A stretch of DNA of 64,000 nucleotides from Nocardioides zeae. GTDB lineage: Bacteria > Actinomycetota > Actinomycetes > Propionibacteriales > Nocardioidaceae. How positions within the stretch are numbered: the first letter of the stretch is position 1; every line of letters begins with the position of its first letter. Position numbers and translations under genes: made by a program. The notes below the pieces were generated by a model. It was not told the origin of the DNA, made no database searches, and worked only from the letters and a program-made list of their open reading frames with translations. The DNA is taken from contig NZ_JAUTAN010000001.1 of the NCBI RefSeq assembly GCF_030818655.1, positions 3,348,001 through 3,412,000 of the forward strand, read 5' to 3'. Below, piece by piece: positions 25,445 to 34,738 of this stretch.

Positions 25445-26506
25445 GTGAGCACGAGCAGAGGTCGGCGGGATCTGTCTGCTGCCCGGGCGCGCCGTGCGGC
25501 GGGAGCCGCGGCCGTCGAGCAGCACCTGGTGCAGCAGGACGGTGTGATCGCACGATTCCAGGTGCTCGATGCGGGGTGGCGTCCCTCCGACATCGCGCGG
25601 CAGCTCCGACGGCGGGAGTGGGCCCGCCTCCACGACGGCGTCTACCTGACCCACACGGGGGCGCCGACGTGGACCCAGCGCGCGTGGGCCGCGGTGCTGT
25701 GGGCGCATCCGGCCGCGCTCTGTGGTCCATCGGCACTGCGCGCATTCGAGGGAGTGCGGCGCGCAGGGGCAGACGATCACGACGTCGTCCACGTGGCGAT
25801 CGAGGCCGAGCGGCGCGTGGTCGCGCCGAGCGGCGTCACCGTGAGGCGACGGGTTCGGCTCGACCAGGACGCCCAGTGGAACCTCGGGCCGCCCCGGGTG
25901 CGCTACGAGGAGGCGGTGCTCGACGTCGCCGAGGCCGAGACGACGGAGTCCCGCGCCCTGGGTCACGTCACGGACGCGGTCGGGGCGCGCCGCACGACAG
26001 CGGACCGGCTGGTCACGGCACTCCTGGGACGTCCGCGCACCCGTCGACGTGCCTGGCTGCTGGCGGCGCTCGACGACATCCGCGCCGGGACCTCCTCGGT
26101 GCTGGAGCACGCCTACCTGGCCCGGGTCGTGCGGCCGCACGGTCTGCCCGAGGGCGTGCGCCAGGCCGCGGTCGCGAGCGGGGGACGAGTGACGTACCGC
26201 GACGTGGACCTACCCGAGCTCGGCCTCGTGGTCGAGCTGGACGGCGCCCAGCACCACACAGGATCCGCCGACCGGGCGCGCGACCTCGACCGCGACCTCG
26301 ACGCAGCCGCCGACGCTGGTCGCCGGACGGTCCGCCTCGGGTGGTCGCAGACGCACGACCGCGCGTGCGTCACCGCCGAACGACTCGCGCGGATCCTCCG
26401 TGCCGCCGGCTGGACGGGCCGCCCGATGCCCTGCGGTACGGGCTGCGACCTCGACCCCGGAAAGATCGACCCACCGGATGGCGCAGATCTTCCGATCGCG
26501 TCGTGA
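25445..26506 (+). CDS. DUF559/Vsr-like protein with AbiEi-type N-terminus
   Basis: A 353-residue protein. Residues about 35-80 (QDGVIARFQVLDAGWRPSDIARQL ... LHDGVYLTH) resemble the winged-helix AbiEi antitoxin N-terminus. The C-terminal part has the Vsr/DUF559 nuclease-fold pattern LVVELDGAQHH followed by a conserved Asp/Arg-rich helix. Such genes are common, often multicopy, in Nocardioides-like actinobacteria; their function is unknown and no toxin partner is visible here. GTG at 25445 is chosen because the family N-terminus begins shortly after it. Confidence 0.72.
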   Translation: MSTSRGRRDLSAARARRAAGAAAVEQHLVQQDGVIARFQVLDAGWRPSDIARQLRRREWARLHDGVYLTHTGAPTWTQRAWAAVLWAHPAALCGPSALRAFEGVRRAGADDHDVVHVAIEAERRVVAPSGVTVRRRVRLDQDAQWNLGPPRVRYEEAVLDVAEAETTESRALGHVTDAVGARRTTADRLVTALLGRPRTRRRAWLLAALDDIRAGTSSVLEHAYLARVVRPHGLPEGVRQAAVASGGRVTYRDVDLPELGLVVELDGAQHHTGSADRARDLDRDLDAAADAGRRTVRLGWSQTHDRACVTAERLARILRAAGWTGRPMPCGTGCDLDPGKIDPPDGADLPIAS

Positions 26507-26554
26507 CCGTGGCGTTCTCAGGCGCGACTCAGCCCCGATCGGCATACTGCTCAG

Positions 26555-27250
26555 GTGCCAGAGAGCAAGGGGTCCCGCGTGCTCGTCGTCGACGACGACC
26601 GCGCGGTGCGCGATTCGCTGCGGCGGTCGCTGGAGTTCAACGGGTACGTCGTGGCGACGGCCTCCGACGGGGCCGAGGCGCTCGCGCAGATCGCGTCGGT
26701 GGCGCCGGAGCTCGTCGTGATGGACGTGATGATGCCGCGCCTGGACGGCCTCGAGGCCACACGGGCGCTGCGGGCGGCGGGCAACGACGTCCCCGTGATC
26801 GTGCTGACCGCCCGCGACGCCGTCGGCGAGCGGGTCGAGGGCCTGGACGCGGGGGCGGACGACTACCTCACGAAGCCCTTCGCGCTCGAGGAGCTCCTGG
26901 CGCGGGTCCGCGCGCTGCTGCGCCGCGCCGTCCCCACGGAGCAGGCCGACGAGCGCCTCCTCTTCGCCGACCTCGCGATGGACCTCGCGTCGCGCGAGGT
27001 GTTCCGCGGCGAGCGGGCCATCGAGCTCACGCGCACGGAGTTCACGCTGCTCGAGATGTTCCTCCGCCGGCCGCGCCGCGTGCTGGAGCGGTCGTTCATC
27101 CTCGAGGAGGTCTGGGGCTACGACTTCCCCACGACCGCGAACTCGCTGGAGGTCTACGTGGGCTACCTCCGCCGCAAGACCGAGGCGGAGGGCGAGCCGC
27201 GGCTGATCCACACGGTGCGGGGCGTGGGCTACGTGCTGAAGGAAGCATGA
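26555..27250 (+). CDS. mprA: Two-component response regulator MprA
   Basis: A 231-residue OmpR-family regulator: receiver domain with acidic pocket DDD (13-15), phospho-acceptor Asp57 in VVMDVMMP and the conserved lysine in YLTKPF, then a winged-helix DNA-binding domain ending in [11 protein letters not shown]. Next come a sensor kinase and a PepD-type protease, the same order as mycobacterial mprA-mprB-pepD, which responds to envelope stress. GTG at 26555. It overlaps the kinase gene by four bases. Confidence 0.9.
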   Translation: MPESKGSRVLVVDDDRAVRDSLRRSLEFNGYVVATASDGAEALAQIASVAPELVVMDVMMPRLDGLEATRALRAAGNDVPVIVLTARDAVGERVEGLDAGADDYLTKPFALEELLARVRALLRRAVPTEQADERLLFADLAMDLASREVFRGERAIELTRTEFTLLEMFLRRPRRVLERSFILEEVWGYDFPTTANSLEVYVGYLRRKTEAEGEPRLIHTVRGVGYVLKEA

Positions 27251-28851
27251 GGCCCCTGCCGCCCCGACCCGACGCCGCGCCGACCGACCACCCGACCGAC
27301 GCGGAGCCCACGGCCGAGACGGACCCCACCGACGCCTCCCCGGCGGACCAGCACGACCCCCGGCACGACGACCGGCACGACCTCGACCTCGACCACGAGC
27401 TCCCGGAGCGGCGCTGGCACTACCGCCGCTCGCTGGCCAGCCGCGTCACCCTGCTCACCACGATCGCGGTGGGCGTGGCGGTGGCCTTCCTGTCGCTGAG
27501 CGTCTACTTCGTCGTGCGCATCCAGCTCGAGGACACGATGGACGAGCAGCTGCTCGACCGGGCCACGTCGATGGCCGCCGGCCTGACGTCGGCCGCCGCG
27601 GACAAGGACCGGGACCAGCTCCTCACCCAGCTGCGGTTCCTGCCCCGTGACTCGCGGGTGCAGATCCTCTTCGCGGACGGCAGCATCCTCCTCACCAACG
27701 GCACCACGACGCTCCCCCTCGGTGACGAGGAGTGGGACGTCGCGACCAGCGACGCCGACCACGCCGTGCTGCGGTCGGTGACCGTCGCCGGTGACCACGT
27801 GCGCATGGCGACGGTGCCCATGGACCTGTCGAACGGCCGCATCGGTGCGCTCGTGATGACGCAGAACACCGACTCGCAGCAGAAGTTCCTCGGCAAGCTC
27901 GGGCTGGTCATGCTGGGCTTCGGCGGCACCGGCGTGATCCTCGCGGCCGTCGCCGGCACCGTGGTCGCCCGCAACGGCCTGCGGCCCGTACGACGCCTCA
28001 CCGAGTCCGTCGAGACCATCGCGCGCACGGAGGAGCTCACCCCCCTGCGGGTCGAGGGCGACGACGAGATCGCTCGCCTCGCGACGGCGTTCAACCAGAT
28101 GCTGACCGCGCTGAGCGCCTCGCGGGAGCGGCAGAAGCAGCTGGTGGCGGATGCCGGTCACGAGCTGAAGACCCCGCTGACGTCGCTGCGCACCAACCTC
28201 GACCTCCTCGCCCAGGCCGAGGACACCGGTGCCGCGCTGTCGCCGGAGACCCGCCGCGAGCTCATCGACGACGTGCGGGCGCAGATCGTGGAGCTGAGCA
28301 CCCTCATCGGCGACCTCGTCGAGCTCGCCCGCGACGAGCAGGTGCGCCACGTCGTCGAGCCCGTCTCCCTCGTCGAGGTGCTCGACAAGGCCGTCGCGCG
28401 GGTGCGGCTGCGCGCCCCGACGGTGACCTTCGAGGTGCGCGCGGCCCCGTGGTGGCTCGTCGGCGAGTCCCACTCGCTCGAGCGCGCCATCACCAACCTC
28501 CTCGACAACGCCGCCAAGTGGAGCCCCACCGACGGTCGGGTCGTGGCGACGCTGGCGAACGGCATCCTCACCGTCGACGACCAGGGCCCGGGCATCCCGG
28601 AGGACGACCGCGAGTACGTCTTCGAGCGCTTCTTCCGCTCCACCGAGTCCCGCGCCATGCCCGGCTCCGGCCTCGGCCTGGCGATCGTGCGGCAGGTCGC
28701 GGAGCGGCACGCCGGCTCCGTGCGCGCCGGCGTGTCGCCCTCCGGCGGAGCGCGCCTCACGATGACGCTGCCGGGCGGCCCGCTGCACCCCGACGCGACC
28801 CGCCCGATCCCGCGCGAGTCCCGAGGTGCGACGACGGCTCCGACGGGGTAG
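27247..28851 (+). CDS. mprB: Sensor histidine kinase MprB
   Basis: A 534-residue membrane kinase. A long Asp/Pro/Thr-rich cytoplasmic N-terminus (about 1-60) precedes two membrane helices (about 68-90 and 221-243) flanking an extracytoplasmic sensor of about 130 residues. HAMP follows, then the phospho-accepting His in [15 protein letters not shown] and the ATPase motifs [16 protein letters not shown] and GSGLGLAIV. The partner is MprA directly upstream. In mycobacteria the sensor domain interacts with chaperones and PepD; that is known for the family, inferred here. Confidence 0.9.
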   Translation: MRPLPPRPDAAPTDHPTDAEPTAETDPTDASPADQHDPRHDDRHDLDLDHELPERRWHYRRSLASRVTLLTTIAVGVAVAFLSLSVYFVVRIQLEDTMDEQLLDRATSMAAGLTSAAADKDRDQLLTQLRFLPRDSRVQILFADGSILLTNGTTTLPLGDEEWDVATSDADHAVLRSVTVAGDHVRMATVPMDLSNGRIGALVMTQNTDSQQKFLGKLGLVMLGFGGTGVILAAVAGTVVARNGLRPVRRLTESVETIARTEELTPLRVEGDDEIARLATAFNQMLTALSASRERQKQLVADAGHELKTPLTSLRTNLDLLAQAEDTGAALSPETRRELIDDVRAQIVELSTLIGDLVELARDEQVRHVVEPVSLVEVLDKAVARVRLRAPTVTFEVRAAPWWLVGESHSLERAITNLLDNAAKWSPTDGRVVATLANGILTVDDQGPGIPEDDREYVFERFFRSTESRAMPGSGLGLAIVRQVAERHAGSVRAGVSPSGGARLTMTLPGGPLHPDATRPIPRESRGATTAPTG

Positions 28852-28861
28852 GGACCCCGCC

Positions 28862-30178
28862 ATGAGCGACCAGCGCCCGCCCCTCCCCGGCCTGCCCGGC
28901 CAACCCAGCCACCAGCCCGGCCACCAGCCCGGCCAGCAGCCCGGCCCGCACCGGCCGAGCGGGCCGCCCCCGGGGGCGCCGTACGGCGGGGGTCCGCGCC
29001 CGCCGCAGCAGCCGTCACCCGCGTCGTACCCCCCGCAGCCCCGTCGCGGAGGCGGTGCCCTCGGCGCCGGGGTGGTCGTCGGTGCGCTCGTGCTCGGGGT
29101 GGTCGGCGGCATCGGCGGCGCGGCGGGCTACTCGGCGCTCGTCGACGACGACGGGATCTTCTCCTCCAGCAGCGGGGACGGCGGCTCGGACGGCGACACC
29201 CGCATCCAGGCCGACGACCTCGACACCGGCAGCATCGACCCGCTCGACCTGGTGTCGGTCAACGACATCTCCAACGCCGTGCTGCCCGCGGTGGTGCAGA
29301 TCAACGTGCCGGTGACGGGCGGCTACTCGCAGGGCTCCGGCTTCGTGGTCTCCGACGACGGCGAGATCCTCACCAACCACCACGTGGTCGAGGGCGGCTC
29401 GGCGGGCGAGGCCATCGTCATCACGTTCGACGACGGCACCCTCGCGGAGGCCGAGGTCGTGGGCAGCGACCCGCTGCTCGACGTGGCGCTGCTCCAGCTC
29501 ACCGACGCGCCCGACGACCTCACGGTCGCCTCCCTCGGCTCGTCCGACGAGACCGAGGTGGGGCAGGCGGTGGTGGCGATCGGCGCGCCGTACGGCCTCC
29601 AGTCCACCGTCACCGCCGGCATCGTCAGCGCGCTCAACCGGCCCTTCGTGCTCGAGCTGCCGGAGGGCCTGGTCGCCTACCCGGCGATCCAGACCGACGC
29701 GGCGGTCAACTCCGGCAACTCCGGCGGCCCGCTCGTGAACCTGCGCGGCGAGGTCGTCGGGATCAACGGGGCGATCGAGCTGGCGCAGAGCGAGGAGGGG
29801 TACGACGCGGGCTTCATCGGCATCAGCTACGCCATCCCCATCGACGACGTGCGCCACGTCGTCGACCAGCTGCGCGAGGGCGAGGAGCCCGAGCACGCGA
29901 GCCTGGGCGCCGTCGCGGAGACCGCCGTCGTGGAGAACATCGTCGACGGGGCCGCCGTGCTCACCGACCTCGCTCCCGACGGCGCCGCGGCGCAGGCGGG
30001 GCTCGAGGAGGGTGACATGATCACCGAGATCGGCGAGCTGCACGTCAACAGCGCGCGGGCGCTCGTGACGTCCGTGCTCACGTTCGAACCGGGCGAGGAC
30101 GTCGAGGTGACCTACATCGACGGCGACGGCAACGAGGAGACCACCACCGTGACCCTGGGCAGCGACCTGGATGACTGA
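28862..30178 (+). CDS. pepD: Membrane-anchored HtrA-type serine protease (PepD-like)
   Basis: A 438-residue trypsin-like protease. It has a Pro/Gln/Gly-rich cytoplasmic N-terminus with tandem PGHQPG units, one membrane helix (about 65-88) and an extracytoplasmic protease domain. The catalytic triad is visible in ILTNHHVVE (His), LLDVALLQL (Asp) and NSGNSGGPL (Ser). A C-terminal PDZ domain spans about 340-438. It is third in the mprA-mprB operon, as in mycobacteria, and probably degrades or senses misfolded envelope proteins. ATG at 28862, 11 bases after mprB. Confidence 0.9.
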   Translation: MSDQRPPLPGLPGQPSHQPGHQPGQQPGPHRPSGPPPGAPYGGGPRPPQQPSPASYPPQPRRGGGALGAGVVVGALVLGVVGGIGGAAGYSALVDDDGIFSSSSGDGGSDGDTRIQADDLDTGSIDPLDLVSVNDISNAVLPAVVQINVPVTGGYSQGSGFVVSDDGEILTNHHVVEGGSAGEAIVITFDDGTLAEAEVVGSDPLLDVALLQLTDAPDDLTVASLGSSDETEVGQAVVAIGAPYGLQSTVTAGIVSALNRPFVLELPEGLVAYPAIQTDAAVNSGNSGGPLVNLRGEVVGINGAIELAQSEEGYDAGFIGISYAIPIDDVRHVVDQLREGEEPEHASLGAVAETAVVENIVDGAAVLTDLAPDGAAAQAGLEEGDMITEIGELHVNSARALVTSVLTFEPGEDVEVTYIDGDGNEETTTVTLGSDLDD

Positions 30179-30773
30179 CCGCACCGACCGCCGCACCGAC
30201 CGCCGCGGGCTGCGCGCCTCCGCCGGGATCGCCGGAGCGCTCGTCGCCGTCGTCGCCCTCGCCGGGTGCGGCGGCGACGGGGACGACGGGTCGTCGTCGG
30301 TCCCCACCTCGTCGGCCAGCAGCTTCCCCACCGACGACGTGGTCGAGGTCGGCGACCCCTGCGAGGCCGTGCCAGGCCCGGAGATGGGCGAGCTGCTCGG
30401 TCTCGGCGAACCGCTGACGGCCACGAGCGCGGGCGCGGGCAACTACCGCGGGTGCAGCTACACCGACGCCGACGACGTGGTCGTCATCAACACGACGCGC
30501 TACGCCTCCGAGGCGCCGTTCGACGAGGTGTGGGACTCCCTCGACCTCGGTGACCTCGCCGTGCAGGACGTGACGGTCCCGGGCGCCGACGCGGCGGGGC
30601 TCATCGTGGCCGCCGAGGAGGGCAGTCTCGCCATGACCGCCGCGGTCGCCCACGACGGCCTCGTCGACCTGGCGAACTTCTACGTGGTGGCGCCCTACGA
30701 CGAGGCGGCGACCACCGCCGGCATCACGACCCTGCTGGAGCGGCTGGCGGCCCAGCCGGCGCCGGCGTCGTAG
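30171..30773 (+). CDS. Putative lipoprotein linked to mprAB-pepD
   Basis: A 200-residue secreted protein with an Arg/Asp/Thr-rich start (a duplicated DRRT unit), a hydrophobic signal core and lipobox LAGC (Cys33). The mature part contains CEAVPGPEMGELLG and a later Cys in YRGCSYTD, so a disulfide is possible; the layout resembles the actinobacterial DUF3558-like lipoproteins, but weakly. It overlaps pepD by eight bases and is likely in the same stress operon. Its 3' end overlaps the convergent pabB tail by 50 bases. Confidence 0.78.
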   Translation: MTDRTDRRTDRRGLRASAGIAGALVAVVALAGCGGDGDDGSSSVPTSSASSFPTDDVVEVGDPCEAVPGPEMGELLGLGEPLTATSAGAGNYRGCSYTDADDVVVINTTRYASEAPFDEVWDSLDLGDLAVQDVTVPGADAAGLIVAAEEGSLAMTAAVAHDGLVDLANFYVVAPYDEAATTAGITTLLERLAAQPAPAS

Positions 30774-32124
30774 CCGGTCCCGCGCCGGCCACGGCGGCGA
30801 GCACCCGCTCCAGCTTCCAGCCCGCCTCGGCCCACTCGTCCTCGACGGTCGAGCGGACGGTGATGCCGCCGCCCGTGCCGGCGCGCCAGGTCCGCCCGTC
30901 GCGGCTCGCGAGGCTGCGGATCACGACGCCCAGGTCGGCGCCGTCGCCGTCGAGCCAGCCGAACGCGCCGGCGTACACGCCCCGGGCGCTCGACTCGACG
31001 GCCTCGATGACCTGCATGGTGCGGTGCTTCGGCGCCCCCGTCATCGACCCCGCGGGGAACAGCGCCCGCACGGCCTCGACCGTCGTGACCTCGGGGCGCA
31101 GCTCGCCGACGATCGTGGAGACGAGCTGGTGGACCGCGGCGTACGTCTCCGTGACCATCAGCTCCGGGACCGTCACGGTGCCGGGGCGGCTCACGCTGCT
31201 GACGTCGTTGCGGAGGAGGTCGACGATCATGAGGTTCTCGGCGCGGACCTTCTCGTCGGTGGTGAGGGCGTCGCGCAGCGCCGCGTCCTCCGCCGGGGTC
31301 GCGCCGCGCGGAGCCGTGCCCTTCATGGGCTTGGTCTCGATGCGCCGCGCGCGGCCGACGTCCGTGGGGCCGATGCGGGCGTAGCGCTCCGGGGACGCCG
31401 CGAGCAGCCAGCCGCGGGCGCGCGCCGCGTCGGACGTGCCGGTGACGTCGTGCTGCAGGAAGGCGGCGTACGGCGCGGGCGTCGCGGCCCGGAGCGCGGC
31501 GTACACCTCCGCGGGGGCGGCGGTCGTCGCGGCCTCGGCGCGGTGGGTGAGGTTGACCTCGTAGGACTCCCCCGCGTGCAGCGCCTCCTGCACCTGGGTG
31601 AACGCGGTGCGGTACCAGGCGGGGGGCTGCAACTTTCCCCGGTCGACCGGGGAAAGTGTCGCTTTGACCATCAAATTTGATGCGCTATGTGACACGTTCC
31701 CCGGCCGACCGGGGAAAGTGCCACCAAGTCCACCGACGTGCCGCAGGCGCGAGGGCCGCATCCAGACGGCGTCGGGCGCGTCGGCGGCGTCGCGCCGGGC
31801 GGGCAGGTCGCTCCGCGCGCCGTAGCCCAGCCACCCGAACCACCGCGCCCCCGGAGCGGCGGCCACCTCGCGCTCGAGCACCGTGAACACGTCGTCGCCG
31901 ACCACGACGCCGCGCCAGGCGCCGGGGCGGCCGGTCCAGCGACGTACCTCGCCGGCCGTCGCGTCCCACGTCAGCGACACGTCGTCCTCGTCGAGGCCCG
32001 CCACCACGCTGCGGTCACCCGACCAGGGGCGGCCGGCGGAGCCGTCGAGGAGGACGCAGCGGGGGTACGCCGCGGCGAGGGCCGCGACGTCGGCGTCGGT
32101 CACGCCGGGCGCGGGGGTCGTCAC
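30724..32124 (-). CDS. pabB: Aminodeoxychorismate synthase component I, with a 90-bp palindromic element in frame
   Basis: A 466-residue chorismate-utilizing enzyme. The catalytic C-terminal domain starts near residue 168 (YRTAFTQVQEALHAGESYEVNLTHR) and contains KPMKGTAPRG, AENLMIVDLLRND, FPAGSMTGAPKHRT and the GGGITVRS end block. The N-terminal domain is normal until about residue 135. About 30 residues there are encoded by a repeated palindromic element (31631-31720), which keeps the frame and falls in the interdomain linker. With pabA downstream in overlap it makes 4-amino-4-deoxychorismate for folate or a secondary metabolite. An Ala/Pro-rich tail is extra. Confidence 0.9.
   Translation of the reverse strand: MTTPAPGVTDADVAALAAAYPRCVLLDGSAGRPWSGDRSVVAGLDEDDVSLTWDATAGEVRRWTGRPGAWRGVVVGDDVFTVLEREVAAAPGARWFGWLGYGARSDLPARRDAADAPDAVWMRPSRLRHVGGLGGTFPGRPGNVSHSASNLMVKATLSPVDRGKLQPPAWYRTAFTQVQEALHAGESYEVNLTHRAEAATTAAPAEVYAALRAATPAPYAAFLQHDVTGTSDAARARGWLLAASPERYARIGPTDVGRARRIETKPMKGTAPRGATPAEDAALRDALTTDEKVRAENLMIVDLLRNDVSSVSRPGTVTVPELMVTETYAAVHQLVSTIVGELRPEVTTVEAVRALFPAGSMTGAPKHRTMQVIEAVESSARGVYAGAFGWLDGDGADLGVVIRSLASRDGRTWRAGTGGGITVRSTVEDEWAEAGWKLERVLAAVAGAGPATTPAPAGPPAAPAGS
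31631..31720. repeat. 90-bp tripartite palindromic element, copy A (inside pabB)
   Basis: The outer palindromes contain CCCCGGTCGACCGGGG (left) and CCCCGGCCGACCGGGG (right, one change). The central palindrome is half decayed: ACCATCAAATTTGATG keeps the core, but the right arm no longer pairs fully. The length is exactly 90 bp, as in the copies at 45295 and 58324, in the same orientation. It is read through in pabB and encodes a peptide including TFPGRPG and LSPVDRGK. Confidence 0.92.
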
Positions 32125-32720
32125 CGGGCCTGCTCCAGGAAGCGCGCCACGAGGTCGGCGCCGTGCTCGCTCAGCACCGACTCGGGGTGGAACTGCACGG
32201 CCTCGAGCGGGAGGGTCCGGTGCCGCACGCCGAGCACGACCTCCTGCCCGTCGGCGCCCGTGCAGGTCGCGCTCACCTCGAGCACGTCGGGCACGGCGAC
32301 GGCGCCCAGCGAGTGGTAGCGGACCACGCGGAAGTCCTGCGGCAGGCCCGCGAACACGCCGCGCCCGTCGTGCCGCACCCGTGCGACGTCGCCGTGGGCG
32401 GGGTGGAGGCGGTCGACGCGGCCGCCGTACGTCGTCACGAGCCCCTGCAGCCCGAGGCAGACGCCGAGCACGGGGCGGGTGGCGGCCCGGAGCACCTCCC
32501 GCCCGACCGAGAAGTCCGTCGGCCGCTCGGGATGGCCGGGGCCGGGCGAGAGCACCACGACGTCGTGGGCGAGCACCTCGTCGGCCGTCGTCGCGTCGTG
32601 CTGCACCACGGTCGGCAGCACGCCCGTCACCGACGCGACGAGGTGGGCGAGGTTGTGGGTCGAGGAGTCGCGGTGGTCGACGACGACGACGTCGACCAGC
32701 CCGCCCGTCCGGCCCATCAC
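32121..32720 (-). CDS. pabA: Glutamine amidotransferase (aminodeoxychorismate synthase component II)
   Basis: A 199-residue class I glutamine amidotransferase: oxyanion motif VVLSPGPGHPERP, nucleophile Cys in LGVCLGLQGLVTTYGG and the His-Glu pair in VQFHPESVLSEHG. It supplies ammonia to the synthase component encoded next, with which it overlaps by four bases. GTG at 32720 overlaps the stop of the TrpEG-type gene; an ATG directly after it is an equally good start. Anthranilate synthase component II is possible, but the pairing with pabB favours this call. Confidence 0.87.
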   Translation of the reverse strand: MMGRTGGLVDVVVVDHRDSSTHNLAHLVASVTGVLPTVVQHDATTADEVLAHDVVVLSPGPGHPERPTDFSVGREVLRAATRPVLGVCLGLQGLVTTYGGRVDRLHPAHGDVARVRHDGRGVFAGLPQDFRVVRYHSLGAVAVPDVLEVSATCTGADGQEVVLGVRHRTLPLEAVQFHPESVLSEHGADLVARFLEQAR

Positions 32721-34660
32721 GCCTCGACGAGCAGGTCCCGGACCAGGCGGTGGATCAGCGCGAAGCCGTTCTGCGTGAGGATCGACTCGGCGTGGAACTG
32801 GATGCCGCGGTAGTGCGGGCCCGCCACCAGGTGCACGTCGCCCGTCGCCGGGTCCGCCTCGACGTGCACGCCGTCACCGAGCGTCGCCCGGCCGCGCGCG
32901 TCGACGCCGTCGACCCGACCCACGAACGTGTTGTAGAAGCCGACCCGCTCGACGTGCCCGTCGATCCGCACCGGCGACTGCGTGCCCTGGAAGACGATGT
33001 CCTTGAACGCCAGCGGCACGCCCAGGTGGTGGCAGAGCGCCTGGTGGCCGAGGCAGACCGCGAGGAACGGCCGCTCGGCCGCCATCAGCTCGGCGACGGC
33101 CGCCCGGAGCTGGCCCATCTTCGGGTCGGCGTCGTCCCGGGGGTCGCCCGGCCCGGGGCCGACGATCACGAGGTCGTGGCCGTCGAGCGCGCGGGGCGCG
33201 TAGGCCTCGTGCCGCACGACGGTGCTCGTCATGCCGAGCACCCCGAGCACGTGGCGCAGCATGTTCACGAAGTCGTCCTCGCCGTCGAGGATGACGACGC
33301 TCTTCCCGGCCAGGTCCGGGTCGGGCTCCTCGTCGCCCTGGTCGGTCAGCCAGAAGCCGGACAGCCGCCGGTTCCGCGACGCCAGCGCGAGCAGCACGTC
33401 CTCGTCGTTGACCAGCTCCGCCACGTCGACCTCGCTCGCGGGACGCGCGGGCACCAGCCCGAAGGCCGAGAGGATGCCGCCCGCCTTGGCGTGGGTCTCG
33501 GCGACCTCGTACGCCGGGTCCGAGTCCCGCACGAGCGTCGCGCCGGCCGTGACCGTGAGCCGCCCGTCGGGCTTCACGTCGGCCGTGCGGATGACGATGG
33601 GGCTGTCGAGCACGGGGGTGCCGTCGGGGTCGCGGCCGAAGATGGCGAGGGCGCCCGCGTAGTACTCCCGCCCGCCGGGCTCGTACTCGGCGATCAACCG
33701 GGCGGCGTTCTCGACGGGGCTGCCGGTGACGGTCGCGGCGTACATGGTGTCCCGGAGCACCTCCCGCACGTCGCGGTCGGTGCGGCCGGCGAGGAGGTAC
33801 TCCGTGTGCACGAGGTGGGACATCGGCTTGAGGAACGGCCCGAGCACCTGCCCGCCCTCGTGGCAGACGTCGCACATCATCTTGAGCTCCTCGTCGACGA
33901 CCATGAAGAGCTCGTAGATCTCCTTCTCGTCGGCGAGGAAGGAGAGGAGGTCGCGCTTGAGCGAGGCCTCGTCGGCCTCGCGGGGCAGCCGGAACGTGCC
34001 GGAGATGGGGTTCATCCGCACGTGGCCGCCGTGCACGCTGACGTGCCGCTCCGGGCTCGCGCCGACGAGGTAGCGGTCGCCGGTGAAGAAGAGGAAGGTC
34101 CAGTAGGCGCCGCGCTCGCGGGCCAGCAGCCGCCGGTAGACCTGGAGCGCGCGCTCGGCGGTCCAGTCGGCGACGACCGCGCGGTACTGCCGCGCCACCA
34201 CCAGGTTCGCGCCCTCGCCGCGGCCGATCTCCTCGTCGATGATCTGCCGGACGACCTTCGCGTAGTCCTCGTCCTCGACGTCGAACCCGCCCCGGTCGAC
34301 GAAGTCGACCTCGCCGTCGGGCAGCGCCTCGAGCATCTCCGCGACGCTGAACTCCCACTCCGTGTCGACGTCGACGACCACGAGCGGGGTGCCGTCGTCG
34401 TGGGCCGCGAAGCCGCGCTCCGCGAGCTGCCGGAACGGGACGGCGACGAGCCGGTCGCACTGCCGGCCCGGCGCGGGCGCGCCGGTCTCGAGCGGGATGT
34501 CGAGGATCGAGTCGACCTCGGACCGCGTGCCGCCGACGAGCCCCACCGTGTCGCGATCGCCCGCGCGGGTCGAGCGCCGGATGATCGCCCACGCCTCGTG
34601 CCCCTGGAGCGCAGCGAGGGCGTCCTCGGCGTTCGGGCGGGCGGCGGGGGTGGTGGTCAT
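32717..34660 (-). CDS. Anthranilate synthase-type fusion (TrpEG / PhzE-like)
   Basis: A 647-residue fusion of a chorismate-binding synthase (about 1-430; MNPISGTFRLP, DVCHEGGQVLGPFLKPMSHLVHTEY region, ATVTGSPVENAARLI) and a C-terminal glutamine amidotransferase (about 440-647; IVGPGPGDP, AVCLGHQALCHHLG, IQFHAESIL). The sequence style is that of PhzE, which makes 2-amino-2-deoxyisochorismate, but streptomycetes use similar fusions for tryptophan synthesis. No phenazine genes are near, so an anthranilate role is more likely. It overlaps pabA by four bases. The ATG at 34660 has a poor ribosome site. Confidence 0.85.
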   Translation of the reverse strand: MTTTPAARPNAEDALAALQGHEAWAIIRRSTRAGDRDTVGLVGGTRSEVDSILDIPLETGAPAPGRQCDRLVAVPFRQLAERGFAAHDDGTPLVVVDVDTEWEFSVAEMLEALPDGEVDFVDRGGFDVEDEDYAKVVRQIIDEEIGRGEGANLVVARQYRAVVADWTAERALQVYRRLLARERGAYWTFLFFTGDRYLVGASPERHVSVHGGHVRMNPISGTFRLPREADEASLKRDLLSFLADEKEIYELFMVVDEELKMMCDVCHEGGQVLGPFLKPMSHLVHTEYLLAGRTDRDVREVLRDTMYAATVTGSPVENAARLIAEYEPGGREYYAGALAIFGRDPDGTPVLDSPIVIRTADVKPDGRLTVTAGATLVRDSDPAYEVAETHAKAGGILSAFGLVPARPASEVDVAELVNDEDVLLALASRNRRLSGFWLTDQGDEEPDPDLAGKSVVILDGEDDFVNMLRHVLGVLGMTSTVVRHEAYAPRALDGHDLVIVGPGPGDPRDDADPKMGQLRAAVAELMAAERPFLAVCLGHQALCHHLGVPLAFKDIVFQGTQSPVRIDGHVERVGFYNTFVGRVDGVDARGRATLGDGVHVEADPATGDVHLVAGPHYRGIQFHAESILTQNGFALIHRLVRDLLVEA

Positions 34661-34738
34661 GGGCGGGAGCCTACTTTCCGCCGGATCCCGCTGCGTCCGC
34701 GTGTCCACAGGCGCCCGGGCGCTCGGGCGCTCGGACGG

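Noticed and set aside
24203..26506. A 767-codon frame that joins the kinase region to the DUF559-type protein
   Set aside because: Its first part is out of frame with the fructosamine kinase; the real protein begins at GTG 25445.
30081..30110. GTTCGAA-like T-arm suggesting a tRNA
   Set aside because: It lies inside pepD coding sequence, and no acceptor stem or anticodon arm can be drawn; no tRNA was found elsewhere.
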